This document shows positions 1 through 7,743 of a stretch of 26,939 bases of DNA, one piece after another. The stretch comes from Romeriopsis sp046049545 (GTDB taxonomy: Bacteria; Cyanobacteriota; Cyanobacteriia; Leptolyngbyales; Leptolyngbyaceae), in the NCBI GenBank assembly GCA_046049545.1, contig JBJORF010000061.1, positions 1-26,939 of the forward strand, given 5' to 3'. The notes below the pieces were generated by a model. The model worked only from the letters and a program-made list of their open reading frames with translations. It ran no database searches and was not told the DNA's origin. A program made the translations under genes and the position numbers. How positions within the stretch are numbered: the stretch's first letter is position 1; each line of letters starts with the position of its first letter.

Positions 1-205
1 TGATACGCACCCCCGGTTTAATTCTGACTTGATCTCCAATTTCCGCACCAAAGAACCGTAAAACTGCGACCTTGAAATTTGACCAAGGTAACCAATAACT
101 GCTAACTAACGGCGCACCAATGAAATACCAGCATATTTGCTTGATCAGTAGGGCACCAGGAGAATAGTCTCCCTGTTGATAATGACTAAGGCTTACGGCG
201 TTCAT
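1..205 (-). CDS. WcaF-like polysaccharide acetyltransferase, N-terminal part (truncated by window edge)
   Basis: The first 68 codons of a minus-strand gene that runs out of the window at base 1. The translation contains the run LRFFGAEIGDQVRIKPGVRI, which matches the start of the left-handed beta-helix (hexapeptide repeat) domain of WcaF-type acyltransferases, preceded by the usual Trp/Tyr-rich helix (residues 25-45). Family members O-acetylate exopolysaccharide or colanic-acid-like sugars in the cytoplasm; the substrate here is unknown. The ATG at 205-203 overlaps the end of the YdcF-like gene by 20 bases, so the two are probably co-transcribed and translationally coupled. The catalytic part lies outside the window. 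A more general hexapeptide-repeat acetyltransferase is the alternative. Confidence 0.75.
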   Translation of the reverse strand, partial: MNAVSLSHYQQGDYSPGALLIKQICWYFIGAPLVSSYWLPWSNFKVAVLRFFGAEIGDQVRIKPGVRI

Positions 206-842
206 TGCTTCCAAAAATCCTGTTGTTGAGTTCATAAGCTGTCTCCTCTGAGCGCAATCCGGCACCTGTATGCCCCGTGAAGATCCACAAAAGCGATCGC
301 ACTATGTCGCGCACAATACGCAAAGACGATTCTTCCTGAGGCGCTGACGAAGGAACGGCAATCGGTGTAAACCGAATACCACGACTTCCTAGAATCAATG
401 TCCCAATTACCGAGGCACGGGACAAATGAAAATCTGAGGTAACTAGATAAACATGCTCTACCCGGTTTTGCTGGAGTTGATCGACGATCGTCGTGAAATT
501 GGTTACCGTATCAGTTGCTCGCTGATCTTGATGGAGACGGTTCAGATCAACGCCCGCTTGTTGAAATAATGCCTCAGTTGCTGGCTTGGGTAAACCAGAG
601 GAAATCCAAATCGACAGATTTGGATGAGTCTGAGCAAATTCCGCAGTGAAGGCTTCCCGAGAACTTGCACCACCCAAGGTCAACACTGCCTGGGGAGAAG
701 GCGATCGAAGCGTAGCAATGGTTAAACGTACAGGAATATAACCGACTAACAGCAAGCCTGTCCATATCGCGATCTGGCGCAAATATCGACGACCTTGATA
801 TCGTCGCCATGACATTTGCGGTTTATGGCGGAAAATCAGCAT
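186..842 (-). CDS. YdcF/ElyC (DUF218) family membrane-anchored protein
   Basis: A 218-residue protein with one N-terminal membrane segment (about residues 24-44) followed by a DUF218 domain. Family landmarks are the opening strand ending LTLGGASSREAF (about 54-65) and the later VYLVTSDFHLSRA segment (about 130-142), which carries the conserved Ser/Thr-x-x-x-H region. Members (ElyC, SanA, YdcF) sit at the inner membrane facing the periplasm and have been linked to envelope integrity and polysaccharide or lipid-carrier metabolism; no reaction is firmly established. It overlaps the WcaF-like gene downstream and lies back-to-back with the cyanoexosortase operon, which suggests a role in exopolysaccharide production. 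That role is inferred from context only. Confidence 0.85.
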   Translation of the reverse strand: MLIFRHKPQMSWRRYQGRRYLRQIAIWTGLLLVGYIPVRLTIATLRSPSPQAVLTLGGASSREAFTAEFAQTHPNLSIWISSGLPKPATEALFQQAGVDLNRLHQDQRATDTVTNFTTIVDQLQQNRVEHVYLVTSDFHLSRASVIGTLILGSRGIRFTPIAVPSSAPQEESSLRIVRDIVRSLLWIFTGHTGAGLRSEETAYELNNRIFGSNERRKP

Positions 843-1031
843 AATCTACTGTCTAGTTTAACCATGAGCGCCCAATAAGGCTTCTACGATCTGATCTTGG
901 ATGAAGGACTTTTGCGATTGTGTCTACTTTTACATTCGCCTTGTATAACTTATTTATTTATTTCAAAGACGTTAAAACAAACAAGTCCTGTCAAGACTGA
1001 TATCAAATCCAACAATTTTATCCTCAAGATT

Positions 1032-1982
1032 ATGGAACTACCATCCAATTCACTTTCTGCAATGAATCACATCAGTGGTCTCCCTGATTCTTTAGCACAG
1101 GCTTCTACCGCTAGCAATAGCGCAATTCCAGCATCTACCTCAGAGACATCCGCATCAGAAACTAGCGTATCAAGTCCAACCGCCCAAATTCCTCCATCTG
1201 TCCAAGTACTTCCCAGCGGACTAAATCCAATCAAAACGCTGAGAATTCTCAGAAGTATCGGCTATGGGCTGCTATTGCTGTCATTGATTGACTTACTCTA
1301 TATTCTTTTCCCACCAGAGTTCACCAAGCCGATTTGGGAATATCAAACGGTTGGGGATTTAGTGCGCCTTGTCCCTGTACCAATGCTAGCTTTTATGCTT
1401 GTTTTCTATGGAGAAGCTGTGGGCCGCAAAAAAGTCGAACGTCCAATCTTAAAGATACTATCGTGGAGTACGTTAATATTTGGTGTCCTCTGTATTCTTC
1501 TCATTCCACTCACCGTTGTCAACACACTGCGAATCGGTCAGTATAATAATGAGCAAATCAACACCCAAATTACTCAACAGAAGCAACAATTATCGAATAC
1601 TAAAGTTCAGCTTGAGAACGCAAGTGATGATCAGTTACAGCAGTTGATTCAGCTTCCAGCTGGCAATTCTAATCCACCACCAAATTCGCCCAAAACAACT
1701 ACAGAAGCAAAAAGCAAGGTGCTAAACAATATCGAAGTTGCACAAAAGAAAGCTGATGAGCAGGCGTTAGCAGCCCGTAAGAATGTTCAACAAAATTTGA
1801 TGAAAAATAGCGTCAAAATCATTCTGGAAGCTTTGGTCGCTGGGTTCCTATTCTTGTATTCATGGTATGTCACAGATTGGGCAAGACGACGCTACAGTGA
1901 TGTTTATGAGTCGGCCAGTGGTGGAGATGAATTTAGTGCCAACTTCCCAAAAGCACGAAAATCACGGCGTTTGCGGCGTTAA
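1032..1982 (+). CDS. hpsJ: HpsJ-like membrane protein of the cyanoexosortase B locus
   Basis: A four-helix membrane protein. Counting from the ATG at 1032 (316 residues), there is a Ser/Thr/Ala-rich N-terminus (1-65), membrane segments at about 75-93, 110-127 and 142-163, a Gln/Lys/Asn-rich, probably coiled-coil soluble segment (about 170-255), a fourth membrane segment (262-281), and a basic tail ending RRLRR. This architecture and its place directly before cyanoexosortase B match the HpsJ family, named from hormogonium polysaccharide genes of filamentous cyanobacteria. The open frame continues upstream to 897, but the first 45 codons read like untranslated sequence, so the 1032 start is preferred; 1062 is another option. 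No good ribosome binding site decides between them. Molecular function is unknown. Confidence 0.72.
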   Translation: MELPSNSLSAMNHISGLPDSLAQASTASNSAIPASTSETSASETSVSSPTAQIPPSVQVLPSGLNPIKTLRILRSIGYGLLLLSLIDLLYILFPPEFTKPIWEYQTVGDLVRLVPVPMLAFMLVFYGEAVGRKKVERPILKILSWSTLIFGVLCILLIPLTVVNTLRIGQYNNEQINTQITQQKQQLSNTKVQLENASDDQLQQLIQLPAGNSNPPPNSPKTTTEAKSKVLNNIEVAQKKADEQALAARKNVQQNLMKNSVKIILEALVAGFLFLYSWYVTDWARRRYSDVYESASGGDEFSANFPKARKSRRLRR

Positions 1983-2003
1983 TTTCCTCACCGATCTATC
2001 GTC

Positions 2004-2846
2004 ATGAATATCCTTGGCAACCGATATCAGCTAGCTCGCACTGGTCAGTTAGGCTTCATGCTAATTAGCCTAGGGTTTGGGCTAGCTTGTCTTCATCTCT
2101 TACTGATTATTCAGATTACTGGCAATCTCGATCAATGCCTTCTCAGTCTGCTTTTTTGGGCTGCTTGCCTTGTTTCACTATACTACAGGCGAAAAAAATG
2201 GGTCATCCAGTATGATCTAGTCCCTTCAGTGCTAGGCACAACATTATTGATGTCACTCTTTTATAAATCTTTGAATTTATTGCCGAGTGACTCAGAATTT
2301 GTGCGAATTTTCCCAGGCTTTAGTATGTTTTCCTTAGCACTTATCGCCTCTGGTTGGCAGGTGCGGCAATACCTAAGGGAAGGTGCTTTGATATTTGTAT
2401 CAATGCTTCCTATTGGTGTAGTGGGAGCCTTAATTGAATGGCTGCTGGGAAATCAGATCAAGGCATTTATTGCCCGTACCGCCGCTTGGCTGATGCACTA
2501 TATGGGTAGTAACCTATTCGTTCAAGATAATCAAATTTATCTGAATACAGGTGTGGTAAGTATTGAGTATGCTTGCACTGGCATACCAATTTTGGTTGTA
2601 TTGCTTCAACTGACGGTACTTATTTTAATCATTTTTGAATTTCACCTAGGTGAAATCTTGCAGATTATTCTGGGCGTAGTCCTGATTGCACTAATGCTAG
2701 CAGTGGTAAGAGTTGTCATTATGGCCTCTTTGATTCAGTACCCTGAGGCATTTGATTATTGGCATGGTTCCGCTGGAGGACAGATCTTTTCCACGATCGG
2801 CTTAGTATGCTTTGCCCTACTCTGTCGCCATTACCTGGAGAAATAA
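2004..2846 (+). CDS. crtB: Cyanoexosortase B
   Basis: A 280-residue polytopic membrane protein with about eight hydrophobic segments. It carries the exosortase catalytic triad: Cys191 in EYACTG, Arg236 in AVVRVV and His254 in DYWHGSAGG, each at the edge of a membrane helix as in other exosortases. Exosortases are transpeptidase-like enzymes thought to cleave PEP-CTERM sorting signals from exported proteins in bacteria that make exopolysaccharide. The gene lies 21 bases after the HpsJ-like gene and 2 bases before the EpsI-like partner, an arrangement typical of the cyanoexosortase B subtype. The symbol crtB is that used for the cyanoexosortase family and has nothing to do with phytoene synthase. 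The A/B subtype call rests on neighbours and overall sequence. Confidence 0.85.
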   Translation: MNILGNRYQLARTGQLGFMLISLGFGLACLHLLLIIQITGNLDQCLLSLLFWAACLVSLYYRRKKWVIQYDLVPSVLGTTLLMSLFYKSLNLLPSDSEFVRIFPGFSMFSLALIASGWQVRQYLREGALIFVSMLPIGVVGALIEWLLGNQIKAFIARTAAWLMHYMGSNLFVQDNQIYLNTGVVSIEYACTGIPILVVLLQLTVLILIIFEFHLGEILQIILGVVLIALMLAVVRVVIMASLIQYPEAFDYWHGSAGGQIFSTIGLVCFALLCRHYLEK

Positions 2847-2848
2847 TC

Positions 2849-3469
2849 ATGAAGCGGCATAATCCATACCATCTCATAATCTTATTGTCAGGGATTTTGA
2901 TCTGCATCATTAAGTTATTGATTAGCCCAAGTCATAACAAGCAAGTGGCTGTTACCCTGTTGCCTGAAAGACCGATTTCACCAGCCGGATGGTCACTACA
3001 ACACCAAGAATCGATCGCGCCCACCACATTACCAGAGCAATATAATAATTTAGTAGCGGTGCGCAAGTACGCTTTTTCTAGTGAGGGACACCAGCTCTTA
3101 CTTGAGTTGCGAGAGATCGGCAATACGAATGGTGATCTGCAAGCCTTACAAGCCAAGTATGCTAAGGAATCAATCGGTTCAGCATTTGAGATTAAACAAA
3201 CTCACAAAGGGGAATACTATCAATCACAGCAATTCGATCAAGTAGAATTGCAAACCTGCGTTCACCGTTCTCATTTATCAGTAACTGATAAAGGATTTAG
3301 GGAGCAGGCTTATCGCAAAATGTTTCAGCTTCAGCATTTACAAAACTGGTTTTCAGGAAACAGCGCATTGGTTAACGATCGTTGTCTTTGGGTGAAAGCC
3401 ACCGTTAAGCCTGCTATTCCTACAGAAAAGATTGAATCGCTCCTTATGGAAATCGCGAGTATTAACTAA
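2849..3469 (+). CDS. Cyanoexosortase B system-associated (EpsI-like) protein
   Basis: A 206-residue protein with one N-terminal membrane segment (about residues 8-26) and a soluble domain expected outside the membrane. The ATG at 2849 is preferred over in-frame starts inside crtB because GGAG lies just ahead of it (2837-2840) and it follows the crtB stop by only 2 bases. Exosortases are commonly paired with, or fused to, a small EpsI/DUF3485-like protein, and the position and length fit the protein accompanying cyanoexosortase B. The SPAGWSL segment near residue 50 resembles the Trp-containing motif at the start of EpsI-like domains. Two Cys lie in the C-terminal half. Its biochemical role is not known. 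Confidence 0.75.
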   Translation: MKRHNPYHLIILLSGILICIIKLLISPSHNKQVAVTLLPERPISPAGWSLQHQESIAPTTLPEQYNNLVAVRKYAFSSEGHQLLLELREIGNTNGDLQALQAKYAKESIGSAFEIKQTHKGEYYQSQQFDQVELQTCVHRSHLSVTDKGFREQAYRKMFQLQHLQNWFSGNSALVNDRCLWVKATVKPAIPTEKIESLLMEIASIN

Positions 3470-3583
3470 TACACAATTATTGCCAGAATAACTGGGACTG
3501 TAAAATATTTTGTGTCAGAGATTAATAAATGAGATCTGATCAATTAGACCTCTAATAACAAATTTGGATGCCGTTCATTCGAT

Positions 3584-3614
3584 TGTCTTGCTTGATGTCT
3601 TGCTTGATGCCTTG
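3584..3614. repeat. Short tandem repeat, 12-base unit
   Basis: Two exact copies of TGTCTTGCTTGA (3584-3595, 3596-3607) followed by a partial third copy with one change (3608-3614). It lies in the 263-base space between the convergent EpsI-like gene and ftsH, where no gene is seen. It resembles the short tandemly repeated sequences known from filamentous cyanobacteria. Confidence 0.8.
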
Positions 3615-3674
3615 GTGATTAAACTTTTTCAGGAAGGATATGTCATCAATCAAGTGTTGCATCTTCATTCCCCC

Positions 3675-3709
3675 ATAAAAAACCGAGGAGAATTGCTTCC
3701 CCTCGGTTT
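3675..3709 (-). terminator. Rho-independent terminator of ftsH
   Basis: Read on the minus strand, 24 bases beyond the ftsH stop, AAACCGAGGGGAA pairs with UUCUCCUCGGUUU around a GCAA (GNRA-type) tetraloop. All 13 pairs form if one G-U is counted, and the stem runs into a U tract. On the plus strand the same site has an A-C mismatch and no T tract, so it is directed at ftsH. Confidence 0.88.
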
Positions 3710-3732
3710 CATCCATTTAGACAGGTTGTGAT

Positions 3733-5568
3733 TTAAGCAATGCTTGCCATCTTCACAGTGCTATTCGCCAGCAAGTCTTGCAGTTCTTCCGCATCAACGG
3801 TTTCCTTTTCCATTAGCATATTTGCCAACTTATCCAGAACCGCGCGGTTTTCCACCAAAGTTTGCTTACAACGGCGATAGGCTTGATCAACCAAGTTCCG
3901 CACTTCGTCATCAATGGCGGCGGCTGTCTCGTCGGAGAAGTCACGCTCTGCCATGACATCACGACCCAAGAACATGCTGCCCTGGGAACGGCCCAAAGCC
4001 ACAGGCCCCAAGCGATCGCTCATCCCAAAGCGAGTGACCATCTGCTTCGCGACCCGAGCCACCTGCTGAAGGTCGTTGGAAGCACCTGTGGTGACTTCCT
4101 CATCCCCGTAGATTAGCTCTTCCGCAACCCGGCCACCGAGGGCAACGGCCATTTGGTTTTGTAGGTAGGAGCGGGAATACAGACCCGAATCCATCCGATC
4201 TTCGCTCGGTGTGAACCAAGTCAAACCGCCTGCTTGACCGCGCGGGATGATGCTGATTTTCTGCACTGGATCGTAATCCGGCATCAGCGCACCGACCAAA
4301 GCGTGACCCGCTTCGTGGTAAGCCACCAGTTCCTTGCGCTTCTCGCTCATGACCCGGTCTTTCTTCTCTGGGCCAGCCATGACGCGATCGATCGCGTCAT
4401 TGATTTCGTCCATCGAAACTTCCGTCAAGTTGCGACGGGCAGCCAAGATAGCGGCTTCGTTCAGCAAGTTCGACAGATCCGCTCCGGTGAAACCCGGTGT
4501 GCGACGGGCGATCCGATCGAGATCAACATCCTTCGCCAAGGTTTTGCCTCGGGCGTGAACATTGAGGATCTCGCTGCGGCCCCCGAAGTCAGGCCGATCG
4601 ACGACCACCTGACGGTCGAAGCGCCCCGGACGCAACAGCGCTGCATCCAAGACATCCGGGCGGTTCGTTGCCGCGATGATGATAATGCCTGTGTTGCCCT
4701 CGAAGCCATCCATTTCAGTCAGCAACTGGTTCAGGGTTTGTTCCCGTTCGTCGTTACCGCCGCCCATGCCTGCGCCCCGCTGACGACCGACCGCATCGAT
4801 TTCATCGATGAAGACGATACAAGGTGCATTCGACTTGGCTTGCTCGAACAGGTCACGGACGCGAGACGCACCCACACCGACAAACATTTCGACAAATTCC
4901 GAACCGGAGATACTGAAGAACGGTACACCCGCTTCACCCGCAACGGCTTTCGCCAAGAGGGTTTTACCTGTACCGGGAGGGCCGACTAGCAAGCAACCTT
5001 TGGGAATCTTCGCGCCTACCGCTGTGAAACGATCGGCGTTCTTCAAGAAGTCCACGATTTCGGTCAGTTCTAGCTTCGCTTGGTCAATCCCGGCAACATC
5101 GCCAAAGGTAACCTGCGTCTGCGGCTCCATTTGAACCCGGGCCTTGGACTTGCCAAAGTTCATGGCTTGGCTGCCGGGGCCATTTTGCGCCCGACGCAGC
5201 AGGAAGAACAGCCCCACTAACAAGAGGACGGGGAAGATCAAGCTGCCCGCCAACCGCACGAGGATACTGTCATCCTGGGGCGGCCGCACGGTGATGTCCA
5301 CATCATTTTTCCGCAATGTGTCAATCAAACCTTGATCCGGCAAGAGGTTGACCTGTAACTTCTCCTCGCCGCGTGTCACGATCGCCTTGGAGCGATCGGA
5401 GAACAGGGTCACCCGATCGATTTTGCGTTCCTGAACCTGTTGCATGAACTCGCTGTACTTCAGGCTGCCTTTAGTTTCCTGCGGGCGGTCAAAGAACGTC
5501 GTTCCCACCGCAATCAAGACAATGGCCAGAAGCGCGTATAGCCCTGCGTTTCTCCAGCGTTTATTCAC
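3733..5568 (-). CDS. ftsH: ATP-dependent zinc metalloprotease FtsH (FtsH3/Slr1604-like)
   Basis: A complete 611-residue membrane AAA+ protease that extracts and degrades membrane and some soluble proteins as a hexamer. It has a first membrane segment (about 8-24), an outward-facing domain, a second membrane segment (about 107-124), Walker A GPPGTGKT (196-203), Walker B with Asp255-Glu256, the second region of homology with the arginine finger region (299-320), zinc site HEAGH (418-422) with third ligand Asp499, and a C-terminal helical region. The N-terminal KRWRNAGLYALL resembles the cyanobacterial Slr1604 (FtsH3) group from memory, rather than the photosystem-repair FtsH2/FtsH4 group. The start is GTG at 5568, set by a near-perfect ribosome binding site. 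In Synechocystis an FtsH1/FtsH3 complex is reported to control Fur during iron limitation; fur lies 5.9 kb away here. Confidence 0.96.
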   Translation of the reverse strand: MNKRWRNAGLYALLAIVLIAVGTTFFDRPQETKGSLKYSEFMQQVQERKIDRVTLFSDRSKAIVTRGEEKLQVNLLPDQGLIDTLRKNDVDITVRPPQDDSILVRLAGSLIFPVLLLVGLFFLLRRAQNGPGSQAMNFGKSKARVQMEPQTQVTFGDVAGIDQAKLELTEIVDFLKNADRFTAVGAKIPKGCLLVGPPGTGKTLLAKAVAGEAGVPFFSISGSEFVEMFVGVGASRVRDLFEQAKSNAPCIVFIDEIDAVGRQRGAGMGGGNDEREQTLNQLLTEMDGFEGNTGIIIIAATNRPDVLDAALLRPGRFDRQVVVDRPDFGGRSEILNVHARGKTLAKDVDLDRIARRTPGFTGADLSNLLNEAAILAARRNLTEVSMDEINDAIDRVMAGPEKKDRVMSEKRKELVAYHEAGHALVGALMPDYDPVQKISIIPRGQAGGLTWFTPSEDRMDSGLYSRSYLQNQMAVALGGRVAEELIYGDEEVTTGASNDLQQVARVAKQMVTRFGMSDRLGPVALGRSQGSMFLGRDVMAERDFSDETAAAIDDEVRNLVDQAYRRCKQTLVENRAVLDKLANMLMEKETVDAEELQDLLANSTVKMASIA

Positions 5569-5575
5569 CGGGTTG

Positions 5576-5582
5576 TCCTCCT
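5576..5582 (-). promoter_or_regulatory. Ribosome binding site of ftsH
   Basis: On the minus strand AGGAGGA lies 7 bases ahead of a GTG. It is among the strongest Shine-Dalgarno matches in the window and fixes the GTG as the ftsH start. Confidence 0.85.
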
Positions 5583-5627
5583 AAATGGTTGATGGGGCTA
5601 AAAACTGATAGTTATTGTTAACTTATA

Positions 5628-6500
5628 TTAACGCATCTGAGAATCACCCGCTAGCAGCGCCTGAAAAAGTTCCTGTAGAAGGCCTGGATCAGCGTCGCGG
5701 GACTGAATTGGATGACTGTTCAGAACTTGCCCGATCGGGATAATCTCCACCACGCAATTGCTGTAGGCAATCAGGGTGAAGGAAGCAGTCCGTACGGCAT
5801 CCCAAGGGATTTGTCGTACGGATCTATTTTGGCATTGGAATCCCCGAATGATCCGATCGCGGCTGATGCTGGGCAAAATTTCTGGACTGTCAGGGCTGTG
5901 CCTCAGCGGTGGGGTGTACCAGGTGCCTTGATGCCAGCCCCAGAGGCTCCCTGTGCAGGTTTCCAGCCAGTTGCCTTGGGGGTCGGTGAGAATGCTTTCT
6001 TGCGCGCCATGCTGCTGGGCTTGGTGGAGACCGAACCAAGGGGTGAGGTAATTACCCGTCTTATGCTGGCCGAGGGAGCGCTGCCCGATCGCTTGATCTG
6101 CCACCCAAGCGGTGATGCCTTGGCGCTGGCGTTGGGCGAGATCGGCAGGCAGGTCGCGGCCCGTGATCCATTCGCGGCCATCGGGGAACAGGGTGATCCG
6201 GAGAACGGGCCAAGATTGGGCTATATGGGTTGCGCCGGATTCGACTCGCGACCAATCGGGGGCTATCCAGCCCAATGCGGTTTGACTCTGGGTGAGGCGC
6301 GATCGGTGGGCGGCCCAAGCGCTCCGTGGATCATGCAAGTCGTCGTAGATGCGCAGGGTCGTAAACACGGTCGCGCCATACAGTAAGCCCGGATCGGTGA
6401 TGCTGATGCTGATGTGGTCGCCCGATCGCCAGCTGCCGTCGTACCAGAAGCCCGCTTTGGGGGGTGGGGGAAAGTCTAAGTTTTGTTGGGGGTTTGGCAT
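5628..6500 (-). CDS. pabC: Class IV aminotransferase-fold protein, aminodeoxychorismate lyase-like
   Basis: A 290-residue fold-type IV PLP enzyme. It shows the N-terminal DPGLLYGATVFTTLRIYD segment (36-53) typical of this fold, the PLP-binding lysine Lys147 in GQHKTGNYL, Glu180 in NWLETCTGSLW, and the later phosphate-binding LPSISRDRI segment. Family members include 4-amino-4-deoxychorismate lyase (PabC, folate pathway), branched-chain aminotransferase and D-amino acid aminotransferase. Length and the shape of the N-terminal motif favour PabC, but specificity cannot be settled here. The gene ends 59 bases before ftsH on the same strand and is divergent from the TPR gene across 64 bases. No clear ribosome binding site precedes the ATG at 6500. 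Confidence 0.78.
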   Translation of the reverse strand: MPNPQQNLDFPPPPKAGFWYDGSWRSGDHISISITDPGLLYGATVFTTLRIYDDLHDPRSAWAAHRSRLTQSQTALGWIAPDWSRVESGATHIAQSWPVLRITLFPDGREWITGRDLPADLAQRQRQGITAWVADQAIGQRSLGQHKTGNYLTPWFGLHQAQQHGAQESILTDPQGNWLETCTGSLWGWHQGTWYTPPLRHSPDSPEILPSISRDRIIRGFQCQNRSVRQIPWDAVRTASFTLIAYSNCVVEIIPIGQVLNSHPIQSRDADPGLLQELFQALLAGDSQMR

Positions 6501-6564
6501 GGGGCAAGGGCGGATTGCGTAGGATGAAATGCAAACTCTCCTATTCTCTTAGCGCAAACACATC

Positions 6565-7569
6565 ATGGCAGGCAAAAGCGAACATCTTGGCTGGATGAAG
6601 AAAGGCGATGATCTGATGGAATGGAAGCAGTATCGGCAGGCGTTGAAGGCATTTGAGCAGGCGATTAAGGCGAAGGGGAATCATGCCCCGGCTTGGAAGG
6701 GGAAAGGCATGGCGTTGATGGAACTGGAGGAATTCGATCGGGCGGTGCAGTGTTTTGATAAGTTCATCAAGCTCACGCCGGAGAGCGGGGAAGGCTGGAC
6801 ATTAAAGGCGAATGCCCTGGAGGAAATGGGGGACTACCCAGCGGTGGAGGCTTGCTATGCGGCAGCGCGATCGGCCTTTCCCGATGAACCGACGTTGAAC
6901 TTTTTTGAGGGGGTATATTTGAATCGCACGAAGCAGTTCGATCGGGCAATTGAGGCATTTTCACGGATGATTGACCATTCGCCTGATCCGCTATCGCTGA
7001 CTGCCCGGAGCCACGCGCTGGAGCAAACGGGGCAGTTGGAATTGGCGCTGGAAGATCTCGATCGGATTGCGATCTATGGCAATTTCTATATGGTGCAACA
7101 GAGCCGTGGGGAAGTGCTTGAAAAGCTCGAACGCTACGATGAAGCCTTGGAGGCTTACACGATTGCAGTACGTGATGAACCAGGGGTTGCCTTTCTTTGG
7201 CAAAAAAAAGGGGATTTGCTCGAACGACTTGAACGCAATGATGAAGCCTTGGCTTGGTATACGCTCTCAGTTAATGCGATCGGTTATAAAGGCTTGCAGA
7301 TGAAAGCACAGTTATTGCAGCAGCTCAAACGGTACGATGAAGCCTTGGTGGCATTCCAGCAAGTCGCAGAACTGGAGCCACAGGATGCCCAGACCTATTA
7401 TGACCAAGCGGTTTGCTGCTATGAATTAGCGGATATGGAGGGCACGATCGCGGCGTTGAAATCAGCGATCGCGTTGCAGCCCGAAACCATGCGGGACTTG
7501 CTACAAAATGATCCGCTCTTTCGATCGCAATTAAACCAATCCGAATTTCAGGCGTTGCTTGTAATGTGA
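6565..7569 (+). CDS. Tetratricopeptide repeat protein
   Basis: A 334-residue protein made almost wholly of 34-residue TPR units, about eight or nine from residue 7 to about 312. Consensus features recur, such as Ala-x-x-x-[FY]-x-x-A-[IL] and final Pro residues (for example YRQALKAFEQAIKAKG and YDEALEAYTIAVRDEP). It ends with a short helix containing NDPLFRSQLNQSEFQALL, a capping segment common in cyanobacterial TPR proteins. There is no signal peptide or membrane segment, so a soluble cytoplasmic scaffold or adaptor is likely. The partner is unknown. It is transcribed alone, divergent from the aminodeoxychorismate lyase-like gene, with a tandem repeat and a palindromic element just after its stop. 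Confidence 0.92.
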   Translation: MAGKSEHLGWMKKGDDLMEWKQYRQALKAFEQAIKAKGNHAPAWKGKGMALMELEEFDRAVQCFDKFIKLTPESGEGWTLKANALEEMGDYPAVEACYAAARSAFPDEPTLNFFEGVYLNRTKQFDRAIEAFSRMIDHSPDPLSLTARSHALEQTGQLELALEDLDRIAIYGNFYMVQQSRGEVLEKLERYDEALEAYTIAVRDEPGVAFLWQKKGDLLERLERNDEALAWYTLSVNAIGYKGLQMKAQLLQQLKRYDEALVAFQQVAELEPQDAQTYYDQAVCCYELADMEGTIAALKSAIALQPETMRDLLQNDPLFRSQLNQSEFQALLVM

Positions 7570-7574
7570 TGCTG

Positions 7575-7609
7575 AATCAACTCGCTCAATCAACTCGCTC
7601 AATCAACTC
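7575..7609. repeat. Short tandem repeat, 13-base unit
   Basis: Unit AATCAACTCGCTC occurs twice exactly (7575-7587, 7588-7600), then nine bases of a third copy. It begins six bases after the TPR gene stop codon. Confidence 0.85.
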
Positions 7610-7627
7610 ATTGGTGCAAAACATCAA

Positions 7628-7702
7628 GCCCCCAAACCCCCAATACCGGGGGCTTTGAATTAGCTTTCCAGCTTGACTCCCCCAGTATTGGGGACCGGGG
7701 GC
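7628..7702. repeat. GC-rich palindromic intergenic element, copy 1
   Basis: Two arms, 7628-7652 and 7679-7702, are imperfect inverted repeats rich in C5/G5 runs around a CCCCAATAC/GTATTGGGG core, and each arm can also fold on itself. The spacer is 26 bases. A related element with the same left arm lies at 21281-21349. It sits between the TPR gene and the first beta-helix gene and may act as a transcript end or a small mobile palindrome; no protein is encoded. Confidence 0.8.
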
Positions 7703-7743
7703 GGTTCGGTACATAGATTTCTGTACATTCCTGAAAATGCTTT

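Noticed and set aside
300..4012. Absence of the full HIP1 octamer over 3.7 kb as proof of foreign origin
   Set aside because: A gap of similar or greater length occurs at about 14.3-18.7 kb in ordinary core genes, so the octamer gap alone is not informative; overall composition and the CGATCG core are better measures.
4234..4989. A 251-codon open frame on the plus strand across ftsH
   Set aside because: It is the antisense shadow of the conserved ATPase and protease domains of ftsH; its translation shows no domain and the minus-strand protein is unmistakable.
5712..6386. A 224-codon open frame on the plus strand across the class IV aminotransferase-fold gene
   Set aside because: It is antisense to a protein with a clear PLP-lysine motif; no ribosome binding site or domain supports it.
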